From an uncultured Chlorobiaceae bacterium (GTDB lineage Bacteria > Bacteroidota > Chlorobiia > Chlorobiales > Chlorobiaceae), in contig CAIWUU010000141.1 in NCBI GenBank assembly GCA_903915955.1, forward strand, positions 1 through 42,776: a DNA stretch of 42,776 nt, written 5' to 3'. Below, piece by piece: positions 26,756-35,296 of the stretch. Position numbers and translations under genes: made by a program. Below the pieces are notes generated by a model. That model saw only the letters and a list, made by a program, of their open reading frames with translations. It was not told where the DNA came from and ran no database searches. Positions within the stretch are counted from its first letter, which is position 1. The number at the start of each line of letters is the position of its first letter.

Positions 26756-27829
26756 TTACTTTCCAATGACCTGAATGCGATGTACATAGTTGCGCACTAT
26801 GAACGACCGATCGCCGACCTGAGCAGGCTGATCCTCGGTTTTCCTTGGCAAATAGCATTTCCGGCAAACCTCACTTTGTAAAAATCCATGATGCAGTAAC
26901 AGCGTGTCACGCACGGCCTGCATTTTCTCGCCATGCCAGACATCATGAACAGTTTCATGATAAATGTTACCAATAACATCCTGGTTCTCTTCATCATTTG
27001 AGCATTTCATCACCAGACCGTCAGCCCCGATCACCAGACGCTGATACTGCTGCGGACAGGTAAACTCTTCCAGATACTCAATCTCTGTATCGTTAAAAAG
27101 ATAGTCGATCAGGGGATTGAATGCCACTAAATCGACAAGTGGGGCAAAAATGTTGTAGTATGTATCAAGACCGCTCTCCAAAATTGAAGGCCAAATGCCC
27201 TGAACTTTAATAACCGGTCGCTTGAGGTTGTGCTCTTTTTTATAATTGTATATCTCCTTTATTTTTCCAAGCAAATCATCAAATTTCAGCGGTTTTCGAA
27301 CACTTTCATAAATTTTTCCTGTGCCGTCAATTGAGATGGTTATCCAATCAACGCCCGCTTCAACCATTTGTATAAAAAAGGGCAGTGCCAGTTTACTGCC
27401 ATTCGTCAACATCGATACCTCTTTAATGCCATGTGCCTTGGCATACTGTATCGCTTCGATAAATTTCGGATGCAATGTCGCTTCGCCTCGTAAACTCAGG
27501 CGTATTGCCGGTACCTTTCCATCTATTTCATCAATAATTTTTTTATACAAATCCCAGTCCATCTTCGTTACCTGTACTTTCTTCCTGAATTCATCAGTAA
27601 TCGTGTAGCACATTGGGCATTTGAGATTGCACACTGATGAGAGTTCAATATCAACAAGCAATGGATAATCCGAGATTTCTTGTTTAAGCGGATATGACGA
27701 CCAATTATGGCGATACGCCTTATACTGCTCTTCCCAGCCTTCACCGCGATACTGTTCAAAAAGAGCCTCCCTTTCTGCTGTATCCAATGAATAATTTCCC
27801 TTGTTAATAGGTACGTTATGCGTGGTCAT
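26756..27829 (-). CDS. Radical SAM/SPASM enzyme
   Basis: The cluster motif is CNLKCPMC (C67, C71, C74 from the chosen start), followed by a radical SAM barrel with SLRGEATLHPKF, MLTNGSKL and ITISIDGTG. The C-terminal SPASM-like domain has CPQQYQRLVIGADGLVMKC and VCRKCYLP. The reaction is unknown. Its place inside the second nonulosonate block, between an SDR gene and a methyltransferase gene, suggests a radical sugar modification such as dehydration, epimerisation or amino-group migration (inference). An ATG at 27847 would add six residues and overlap the SDR gene by 14 bases. Neither start has a strong ribosome site. Confidence 0.82.
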   Translation of the reverse strand: MTTHNVPINKGNYSLDTAEREALFEQYRGEGWEEQYKAYRHNWSSYPLKQEISDYPLLVDIELSSVCNLKCPMCYTITDEFRKKVQVTKMDWDLYKKIIDEIDGKVPAIRLSLRGEATLHPKFIEAIQYAKAHGIKEVSMLTNGSKLALPFFIQMVEAGVDWITISIDGTGKIYESVRKPLKFDDLLGKIKEIYNYKKEHNLKRPVIKVQGIWPSILESGLDTYYNIFAPLVDLVAFNPLIDYLFNDTEIEYLEEFTCPQQYQRLVIGADGLVMKCSNDEENQDVIGNIYHETVHDVWHGEKMQAVRDTLLLHHGFLQSEVCRKCYLPRKTEDQPAQVGDRSFIVRNYVHRIQVIGK

Positions 27830-27833
27830 ATTC

Positions 27834-28697
27834 TCATTTTTTAACATTACTTTTCAGGATGCTTTCGATTCCCTGCTGAAATGAGTATTCTGGCTTCCAG
27901 CCAATAATTTTTTCAGCTTTTGATATATCCGCTACTACATCCATCAATTCGTTAGCCCTAAAAACGTTATCGCTGATAATATTTTTTTTTGTTCCTGCAA
28001 TCTCCTGAATAATATTGATTGCTTCGAGTACACTTAACGAAACGCCTGAACCGATGTTAAAAACGCTGTAACCGGAACGCTTGTTCAATGTAGCAAGCAG
28101 TGCCGTCAACACATCGTCGAGGTATATATAATCCCTTTTTGGCATTAAATCCTTTACAGCAATAGTGTTTCCGCTGTCAAGGGCCTGACTGATGATAAAG
28201 GGAATTAAAAAGTTCTCCGCCTGGCCAATGCCGTACACATTAAATGGACGTAACGTCGTCACTGGAAAATCATAGGTGTTTGCATAAAACTCGCAAGCTT
28301 GTTCAGCAAGCCATTTTGTCATCGCATAGGGATTGCTTGGTCGGATTGCACTCTCCTCACTGATCGGCAACCGCTCTGGATGACCATAAACATACGTGCT
28401 GAGAGAGGTCAATGGCATATTTCCTGCTTTGCAAAACTCCAGAACATTGACCATGCCAAGAACATTTGTCTGATAAAATGGCTGTGGATTAAGCCAACTG
28501 TCCGGCACAAATGTTTTGGCTGCAAGATGGTATACATGCCCGATATCCTGCGTTGTAAACTTCTTCAATGTCTCCTTCTCTGCGATGTCTCCATCGGCAG
28601 AGGTTACCGGCACAACAGAGAACCCCCTGTCATGCAATAGTGAAACAAGTGCTCTGCCAATAAAACCGTTCGCACCAGTGACCAGTATCTTACTCAC
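27834..28697 (-). CDS. NAD-dependent epimerase/dehydratase (extended SDR)
   Basis: This 287-aa SDR has KILVTGANGFIGRALV, HLAAKTFVPDSW and the catalytic YAMTK, then RPFNVYGIGQ and RDYIYLDDVLTAL. It is likely a nucleotide-sugar 4-epimerase or 4-reductase; the substrate is unknown. The start is GTG at 28697 with AAGGAGAG nine bases upstream, a good ribosome site. A 141-base gap with a terminator-like hairpin separates it from the LegB-like gene, so it may begin a separate transcription unit. Confidence 0.82.
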   Translation of the reverse strand: MSKILVTGANGFIGRALVSLLHDRGFSVVPVTSADGDIAEKETLKKFTTQDIGHVYHLAAKTFVPDSWLNPQPFYQTNVLGMVNVLEFCKAGNMPLTSLSTYVYGHPERLPISEESAIRPSNPYAMTKWLAEQACEFYANTYDFPVTTLRPFNVYGIGQAENFLIPFIISQALDSGNTIAVKDLMPKRDYIYLDDVLTALLATLNKRSGYSVFNIGSGVSLSVLEAINIIQEIAGTKKNIISDNVFRANELMDVVADISKAEKIIGWKPEYSFQQGIESILKSNVKK

Positions 28698-28795
28698 GTA
28701 CCACTCTCCTTGACTATGAATTCTCTTTTCTTTGGTGCATCTATTGATCAGAATCGACTTGTGAAAGGCTCAAACCAAGACCACACGCAACAACT

Positions 28796-28819
28796 GAAAA
28801 AACGCTCACTCTTTTGAGC
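28796..28819 (-). terminator. Intrinsic terminator-like hairpin after the LegB-like gene
   Basis: On the minus strand a GCTCA/TGAGC stem (28804-28808 and 28815-28819) with a six-base loop is followed by G and six Ts. It lies 20 bases 3' of the LegB-like stop codon. The stem is short, so termination may be partial and allow read-through into the downstream genes. Confidence 0.45.
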
Positions 28820-28838
28820 AAGAGTCTGCACAAAGTGC

Positions 28839-29846
28839 CTAAATATTATAAATGTCTGCCTTGTATCCGCTCAGATTTGCAGGCTGTACAAACCATTCTG
28901 CCGTTTCAGTCAAACCCTTCCGGAAACCTTCACGACTTCCGTATCCTGGTTCCCAGCCTAGGAGTTTTTTGGCTTTCGCGTTATCAGCCCACAGGCGCTC
29001 CACTTCTGAATTTTCCGGACGCACTCGAACTTCATCGGTGATGATTTCAATCTCGGCATTCATGGCTTCAGCGATTAAAAGGGCAGTGTCACCAACCGAT
29101 ATCTCAAAATTGCTGCCAATATTTATCACTTCTCCCAGTCCCTTTTCAGCATTCAGTGCTGCAATAAAACCGGCAACAGTGTCCTGCACATAGTTGAAAT
29201 CACGTGTAGGCGAAACAGCGCCAAGTTTAATCTGACGCTTGCCGTTAGCTATCTGGGTAATAATAGTTGGAATGACCGCTCGTGCCGACTGGCGGGGGCC
29301 ATAGGTATTAAATGGACGCACAATCACTACCGGCAAGCCGAATGATGCATAAAAAGAGTATGCCAACTGATCAGCCGCAATTTTGGTGGCTGAATAGGGG
29401 GACTGTCCCTGCAAAGGGTGTTCTTCTGTAATCGGAACAAAACGCGCTGTACCGTAAACTTCACTGGTCGAGGTATGAATCACCTTTTTAACTCCCAGTT
29501 CTCGTGCAGCCTGCAACACATTCAATGTCCCTTTAACATTGGTGTCCACGTAGGTGTCCGGTGAATGGTAAGAGTAGGGAATCGCAATCAAGGCAGCAAG
29601 ATGCAATACAGCATCGCAGCCTTTCATAGCCTCTTTAACCCCATGTGGATCACGAATATCTCCGGCAAACACTTCAAATTGACCCTTGACATCAGCTTCG
29701 CAGTGATCGAGCCACCCCCATGAGTTGAATGAGTTGTACAGAACAAAAGCGCGAACGTTATATCCTTGTCTGACAAGAGTTTCAGTAAGGTGAGAGCCGA
29801 TAAAGCCATCGGCACCGGTAATCAGAATTTTGCGGTTATTTGGCAT
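28839..29846 (-). CDS. LegB-like NAD-dependent 4,6-dehydratase
   Basis: This 335-aa extended SDR has ILITGADGFIGSHL, HTSTSEVYG and catalytic YSATK, followed by RPFNTYGPRQSARAVIPTII and SPTRDFNYVQDT. The pattern matches the dehydratases that start legionaminic-acid-type pathways (LegB group) more than PseB. It would convert a UDP- or GDP-GlcNAc to the 4-keto-6-deoxy sugar. No LegC-type aminotransferase is next to it; the nearest aminotransferase is PseC at 19359. I chose the ATG at 29846, which overlaps the flippase gene end by 11 bases. The longer frame to 29897 adds 17 residues lacking similarity. Confidence 0.82.
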   Translation of the reverse strand: MPNNRKILITGADGFIGSHLTETLVRQGYNVRAFVLYNSFNSWGWLDHCEADVKGQFEVFAGDIRDPHGVKEAMKGCDAVLHLAALIAIPYSYHSPDTYVDTNVKGTLNVLQAARELGVKKVIHTSTSEVYGTARFVPITEEHPLQGQSPYSATKIAADQLAYSFYASFGLPVVIVRPFNTYGPRQSARAVIPTIITQIANGKRQIKLGAVSPTRDFNYVQDTVAGFIAALNAEKGLGEVINIGSNFEISVGDTALLIAEAMNAEIEIITDEVRVRPENSEVERLWADNAKAKKLLGWEPGYGSREGFRKGLTETAEWFVQPANLSGYKADIYNI

Positions 29847-31653
29847 GTGATTGACTGTACTTATGCTTTTGCGGGACAAATGTAGATTGATTGACAATAT
29901 CCTGATAACTGCCTGTTCGCTTTATGCATCCATCACCCAACTCAACTATCTGCGAGCAGTTTTTGAGGGTAGTGATACGATGCGCTATGATAAGCAGGGT
30001 AAGTTCATGGCTGAGACCTTCTATAGCCTGCATGACAGCTATCTCTGTTTCGCTGTCCAACGCACTGGTTGCCTCATCAAAAATAATGACATCAGCCTGC
30101 TTGTAGAGTGCACGGGCAATTCCGATACGCTGACGTTGACCACCGGAAAGGCGAATGCCTCGCTCACCGACAAATGTTTGATATTGCTTTGGCCAGCTTT
30201 CAATACTTTCGGCAATTTGTGCCTGCCTAGCGGCTTCCCGGACACGATTGTGATCGATCTCTCCTTTGGGTATGCCAAAAGCAATGTTCTCTTCGATCGT
30301 ACTGTCGGAAAGAAAAATAGCCTGGGGCACATGGGCTATATGAGCTTGCCAGGCTCGCTGGTTACCTTGCTCAACAACCTGACCATCAATTTCGAGAGAT
30401 CCATCTGTTGGTTGAAGCAGTCCCATTACAATATCAAGCAGGGTACTCTTGCCACTACCTGTGGTACCGATAAAACCGATGCGACTGCCTTTAGCAATTT
30501 TGAGGTTCAGGCACTTGAGAACAAATGGAGATTGCTGACTGTATCGGAACGAGAGCTCTTTAAGGCTGATACTGTTCCTGAATGGCAAGGGCTCAGGAGC
30601 AGGTTTGTCAGCATAGTCAGGTAACGGCTGATCGAGTAGTTCAAGAGTGTCATAGAGCGCACTCAGGCTTCCCATTATACCGGACCACGCGCCATATGCT
30701 TGTTGCAGTACCGGAAGCAATCGCTGTGCACCCAGTGCAAGGGCACCAAGTATTGGTATGGCTTTGGCAATACCGTCAGTTTGCCTGGCAAGTGAATAGG
30801 CAAGAGCTGCAATAAGTATCATACCGAGGGCTTCCATCGCATAGCGAGGGCCATTGGTGATAAATGCGTTACTGCCCTGTGCACTGCGCAGAGGCAGGTC
30901 GGCATTGCGGTAAATCTGGCAATACGTTGCCTGACTGCCATCGATAAGGACATCGCGTATGCCACCCAGACCCTCTTGCAGGGATTTGATAACAAGGGTT
31001 GATTTTGTGGCGGTGCGTTCGCTGTTGATCGACAATTGTTTGCGAGTCATACGAATAATACCAACATAGATCAAACCAAAACCGCCGAAAGCTGCAAGCG
31101 CAATAACTGGATCTACAGACAAAAGGGCAACCAGAATGGTTACGAGCATTGCTCCCGAACTCAAAAGAGTGAGAAGCATTGTTATGATGTATATGACGCC
31201 ATTCGTTTTATTTGAAATACCATTGATGATTTCGCTGCTGTTGCGTGCGCAATGGACGGCATAGGACTGGTAGAGCGTACGGCGGTAGATACTGATGCTA
31301 AGATCGGCCCCCGTGGCGTAGGAAAGCCGTGTACTTGCCCAAAGCAAAAGCAGGCGCATGGCGCCTGCGGCAAGCGCCGCTATGCCAAAAGCGATGGTGA
31401 GGGGTAAAAGAAGTTGCGATGGAGCCGTCAAACCAAGAGCCTTGATGACAGGTTGTACTGCTGAGTGTTCAAAAACACGCTGGGGAGCAGTTAACACGCC
31501 AAGAAAAGGCAATACCGAGCCTATACTGAGAATTTCGGCAAATGAGGCAAGCACCATCAGGATTAGAAGCAGACCGAATTGACTACGCCGCCGCGAAGTT
31601 ATATGGTGCCAAAGGTGACTTAGAAGTTGGGTTATTGACTGGTCAAGTTGCAC
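29836..31653 (-). CDS. ABC transporter with fused permease and ATPase (MsbA/PglK-like flippase)
   Basis: This 605-aa half-transporter has five to six membrane segments in residues 1-330. The nucleotide-binding domain at about 365-590 shows Walker A GTTGSGKST, Q-loop VPQAIFLSD, signature LSGGQRQRIGIARAL, Walker B VIIFDEATSALD and H-loop IAHRITTL. Such proteins flip lipid-linked oligosaccharides (PglK/WlaB) or lipid A. In this locus it is probably the flippase for the nonulosonate-containing glycan, since no Wzx is seen. The start is GTG at 31653 with no ribosome site and a TATAAT only eight bases upstream, suggesting a leaderless message. It is the first gene of the long operon. Confidence 0.88.
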   Translation of the reverse strand: MQLDQSITQLLSHLWHHITSRRRSQFGLLLILMVLASFAEILSIGSVLPFLGVLTAPQRVFEHSAVQPVIKALGLTAPSQLLLPLTIAFGIAALAAGAMRLLLLWASTRLSYATGADLSISIYRRTLYQSYAVHCARNSSEIINGISNKTNGVIYIITMLLTLLSSGAMLVTILVALLSVDPVIALAAFGGFGLIYVGIIRMTRKQLSINSERTATKSTLVIKSLQEGLGGIRDVLIDGSQATYCQIYRNADLPLRSAQGSNAFITNGPRYAMEALGMILIAALAYSLARQTDGIAKAIPILGALALGAQRLLPVLQQAYGAWSGIMGSLSALYDTLELLDQPLPDYADKPAPEPLPFRNSISLKELSFRYSQQSPFVLKCLNLKIAKGSRIGFIGTTGSGKSTLLDIVMGLLQPTDGSLEIDGQVVEQGNQRAWQAHIAHVPQAIFLSDSTIEENIAFGIPKGEIDHNRVREAARQAQIAESIESWPKQYQTFVGERGIRLSGGQRQRIGIARALYKQADVIIFDEATSALDSETEIAVMQAIEGLSHELTLLIIAHRITTLKNCSQIVELGDGCIKRTGSYQDIVNQSTFVPQKHKYSQSHAK

Positions 31654-31661
31654 TATAGGGT

Positions 31662-31691
31662 ATTATAATGATTGAACTATCAAAGAGTAAA
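31662..31691 (-). promoter_or_regulatory. Predicted sigma-70 promoter of the main operon
   Basis: On the minus strand a perfect -10 box TATAAT (31662-31667) is preceded after 18 bases by TTTACT (31686-31691), a four-of-six match to TTGACA. The expected transcription start falls zero to two bases before the GTG of the flippase gene at 31653. It lies between the IS5-family element and the first gene of the long operon. Confidence 0.5.
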
Positions 31692-31852
31692 TCGCTTGAT
31701 ACCGTATTCCAACATCGGCACAGAGCGGTATAGTCACATTGCGCGAATATCCGCATATCGGACTTGGCAGTAGATATGAAAATAGCTCTCGGAAATTATG
31801 TACAATCCTGCGAGTACCCCGTTTGTAAGAAAATATTAATTTTCTTTTTTAC

Positions 31853-32780
31853 TAAGAGCTTATTCGTAAATAATTTTGATATACTTCGGTAAAGCATTAA
31901 ATTTGTCTCAAAAAGTAATTCATTACAATGGAAGAATTTATGCCAAAGATCAAGTCATGGGAAGTATCTGATTCTTTCTGGAATGTGGTAGAGCCACTCA
32001 TACCTTCTCCAGAGCGAGATCCCAATAAAGCGTATCAACGAAAGTCTGGCGGAGGACGCAAACCAATCCCATCAAGAACGATCTTTGAAGGTATCATGTT
32101 TGTCCTGCGAACTGGTTGTCAGTGGCGAGCCTTGCCAAAAGAGCGCTTTGGCAGTCCCAGTTCAATTTATACCCATTTTGCACGATGGCAGCGTAAGGGC
32201 TTTTTTCTTGCACTCTGGAAGAAAGGACTGGCTGAATATGATGATATGGAAGGAATAGCATGGGCCTGGCAAAGCATAGATGGTGCCATGACAAAAGCTC
32301 CGCTTGCACGAGAAACTGTTGGACGAAATCCAACGGACAGGGGAAAAAAATGGCACAAAGCGTCATATATTGGTAGACGGGCGTGGCGTCCCGCTCTCGA
32401 TAGTCGTAACCGGAGCAAACCGGCACGACGTGACTCAATTGAAACCAGTGCTTGAAAATATTGTCGTTAAGCGACCAGAGAGCAAACAACACCTTTGTGC
32501 AGATAAGGGATATAAAGGAAAGCCCGCCCTCTGATTATTATTTCTGAAGACTATGTTCCTCATGTAAAACAAATTAACGAAGAGGTAAAGGAGAAAAAAG
32601 ATAACCCTGATTACAAGCCTCGCAGATGGGTTGTAGAGGTGTCTCATTCATGGTTTTATCGGTTCCGAAAGATTCTGGGGAGATTTGAAAAGCTTAACGA
32701 ACGATATGAGGCATTGTTATTCATGGCGGCATCCATCATAGCTCTCAGAAAAGTTTGCTTTATTGACGAATAAGCTCTAA
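31853..32780 (+). mobile_element. IS5-family insertion sequence (degenerate)
   Basis: The element spans about 31856-32777 (922 bp). Its near-perfect terminal inverted repeats begin GAGCTTATTCGT with one mismatch in the first 18 bases. It is flanked by a TAA direct repeat (31853-31855 and 32778-32780), as expected for TNA-type targets of the IS427 group of IS5. It carries one broken transposase gene. It lies between the flippase promoter and the ISAzo13 element. Confidence 0.85.
31928..32773 (+). pseudogene. IS5-family transposase, two frame disruptions
   Basis: The reading frame runs as MPKIKSWEVSDSFWNVVEPL, with CQWRALP and first catalytic Asp in AWQSIDGAMTK. It continues in the next frame (KRHILVDGRGVPLSIVVTGANRHDV, second Asp; ADKGYKG), then returns to the original frame for RRWVVEVSHSWFYRFRK (catalytic Glu) and a TAA at 32771. 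The first shift is one extra A in an A7 run at 32344-32350. The second is a duplicated CT near 32529-32532. The two insertions sum to three bases. All DDE residues survive, but a full protein needs two frame corrections. Confidence 0.85.
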
Positions 32781-33808
32781 GTAATCGTTAGAGAACAACT
32801 ATAACAAAAGAAATTAATGCCGTATATCGTCGTCATGAGTATTCTTGATGACGAAATCGAACGCATCCGTATCCGCTTTAAGACGATCGCGTGGGCCTTG
32901 GATGAACGGCTGAGACGTTTGTTTGCAGCTTCTGAGGCTTTTGCATTAGGGCGCGGTGGCGTTACCAAAGTTGCGTTAGCAACGGGTGTATCACGCCGTG
33001 CGATCCACGTCGGCTTGAAAGAGTTGTCGTCTGAAAAATTGCCTGTTGAAAACCAACGAAATCGAACCAGGAAAGACGGAGGTGGTAGAAAATCAATCAT
33101 TGAGACAGAGGCTGGGGTAATGGATGCGCTTGAAAAATTGGTGGATCCGACATCACGAGGCAATCCAGAATCGCCTTTACGCTGGATCTACAAGAGCCTG
33201 CGTAAGTTATCTGACGAATTGAAGTTGGAAGGTTATTCAGTGAGCTATTAGAAAGTAGGTGATTTGCTGCACAAGTTGGGCTATAGCTTGTAGGCAAACC
33301 GAAAGGCGTTGGAGGGAACAGACCAACCAGACCGTAACGCCCAATTTGAGTTCATTAATGAGCAGGCAACACAATGCATAGCGGAAGGCAACCCTGTTGT
33401 TTCCGTTGATACGAAGAAAAAGGAGCTAATTGGCCCTTACAAGAACAATGGCACAAGCTGGCGCCCAGAAGGAGAACTTGAATTAGTTAACGTTTATGAC
33501 TTTGTTGATAAAAAAGATAAAGAGAAGGGGCGTGTAAGTCCTTATGGCGTATACGATATCAGGAGTAATACCGGATGGATTAGTGTTGGAACGGATCACG
33601 ATACAGCAAGTTTTGCGGTCGAGATAATTCGCCAGTGGTGGCATACGATGGGTAAACCGCGCTATGTCAATGCGTCAAAATTATTGATTACTGCTGATGG
33701 CGGTGGCAGCAACGGCAGTCGGGTGCGGCTTTGGAAATTGGAACTCCTAAAATTAGCCGATGAGATCAATATCCCAATCTATGTTTCCTATTTGTCTCTA
33801 GTGTCATG

Positions 33809-34946
33809 TCACTCCTCAATTGTCGGATAAAGTCGTAACAGCTTTTTTCTCGCCTTTTCGTTTGTAAAACGCCAATTTATCTTGGAATTTTTATTGTTTC
33901 GTTCGATCTCCCATGCTGCAACTTCCGACCTGACTTCTGTAATCGTATCAATGCGACGGTTCAAGCATTGAGTCGTCAAAACTCTCAATTCTATCTCTGC
34001 CATATTCAACCAGCTTCCGTGTTTTGGGGTATACACAAACTCGAACCTATCCAATAACTCCTTTGCTTTATTTGGTTTAAATGTATGATATAATGAACCT
34101 GGCTCATGCGTATTGAGGTTGTCCATCACCAGCGTAATCCGTTTTGCATGCTTGTACTGATTGGCTATTTCTTCAAGGAATTTTGCCCAGTCAGGTCTTT
34201 TTCTGTTTGTGGTTATTTGAACCATCCGTTTTCCGACCAACGGTTCATTGGCCATAAAAATATTACAGGTACCATTCCTGCTGTATTCATAATCATATCT
34301 GGCCAACTGCCCAGCTCTTGCCGGTATCGGTGTTCTTGTTTCAGCAATCAACTGCTTTGGTGATTCATCCATGCAGACGACCGGGTACAGGGTTCATAAG
34401 GTTGCTTATAAACGTCAAGCACCATCTCCATATGTGCCACAAAATTCCCATCACCGAGCGGTGGAATTATCCATCCATCCTTTTTCCAAGGCTTAATGAC
34501 GTTTTTTTTAAAACCCTTCGGACGGTCTCATAGGAAATATTGTCCACATAGTCCAGTTCGACTACCTTATCTGCCAATAATCTAAGGGTCCACCGTTTAT
34601 GCCCTTCGGGTGCGGGTGAGCAACTCAGGGCTATCAAATGAGCTTCAAAGTCCCCATCTGCTTTCCTGTGATACACTCGTATTGACAGTTTTCCTGTGAG
34701 GGCCACATCAAAACCCTCCTCTATAAATCGCTTTTTTACCCGGTCTATCGTTTTCATGCTGATATTCAGAACGCGAGCAATGGTTTCATTTATTGAACGT
34801 TCTATCTGGTATTCGCCTTCATCACAAGCCAGTAAAATCAAGGCATTCAGCATCGTTTGAGCCGCGCGCTTTCCTTTGTTACTGAGTGCATTCAGTTCCT
34901 TTCTCTCTTCTTGGGTCAGGGTCACTTTGTACTTCTTCATAGTCAA
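33809..34946 (-). pseudogene. IS630-family transposase in two frames, probably broken
   Basis: The N-terminal part (34946-34467) has the helix-turn-helix region NETIARVLNISMKTIDRVKKRF and ETVRRVLKK. The middle (KPWKKDGWIIPP) is in the -1 frame, reached at TTA AAA AAA ACG, which is a textbook A AAA AAA slippery site. A second single-base loss near 34388-34392 separates the middle from the last part (34372-33809), which holds MDESPKQL (Asp), LVMDNLNTHEPGS (Asp) and GSWLNMAEIEL (Glu). The first shift could be programmed. The second looks like a true mutation. Confidence 0.85.
34503..34515 (-). other. Putative -1 frameshift site in IS630 transposase
   Basis: On the minus strand the zero frame reads TTA AAA AAA ACG. 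Slippage by -1 on the heptamer A AAA AAA gives AAC GTC ATT AAG, which restores the expected VIKPWKKDGWIIPP. The A8 run could equally allow transcriptional slippage. No stimulatory structure was checked. Confidence 0.45.
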
Positions 34947-35296
34947 ATCTTGGTTAAGTGATTATGAAGAATAAGATAACGATTTTATACGACTTTATAC
35001 GAATGACATGACACTAGGTGCCAGCAAGTGGAATAAAATTGAACATCGTCTTTTCTCTTATATCAGCATGAATTGGCGTGGACAGCCCTTGATTAGTCAT
35101 GAAGTCATCATTAATCTGATTGCCGGAACCACCACAAAAAAAGGGCAGAAAGTTCAAGCAGGACTGGATAATTCGTTATACCCGCCCGGCATCAAAGTCA
35201 GTGACGCTGAATTTGAAAAAATCCATATTATACGAAATGAATTTCATGGTGAGTGGAACTACAAAATTGAGCCAAATCACGAATAAATTGTTATAG

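Larger units (their letters stand above)
33799..35016 (-). mobile_element. IS630-family insertion sequence nested in ISAzo13
   Basis: The element is about 33801-35014 (1214 bp). It has terminal inverted repeats starting GTGTCATGTCA (33801-33811 and the complement at 35004-35014) and a duplicated TA at each side (33799-33800, 35015-35016), the hallmark of IS630/Tc1 elements. It sits inside the transposase gene of the ISAzo13 element, so it arrived later. Its own transposase runs on the minus strand. Confidence 0.9.
32817..35286 (+). pseudogene. ISAzo13-family transposase, two amber codons and split by IS630
   Basis: The first part has ALGRGGVTKVALATGVSRR and GGGRKSIIE. Then follow in-frame TAG codons at 33249-33251 and 33291-33293, each where relatives would plausibly have Gln (SYxKVGD, SLxANRK). 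Reading continues through PVVSVDTKKKELIG (Asp), LLITADGGGSNGSR (Asp) and IPIYVSYLSL, is cut by the IS630 element, and resumes at 35017 with GASKWNKIEHRLFSYISMNW (Glu) to a TAA at 35284. Removing the IS630 element and one TA restores the frame exactly. The gene is inactive as it stands. Confidence 0.85.

Noticed and set aside
29851-30624. Long 257-codon plus-strand open frame
   Set aside because: It is opposite the highly conserved ATPase domain of the ABC transporter and shows no recognisable protein pattern; a shadow frame.
33801-35014. IS630 region as part of a host gene
   Set aside because: Inverted repeats, TA duplication and the DDE residues show it is an insertion sequence.
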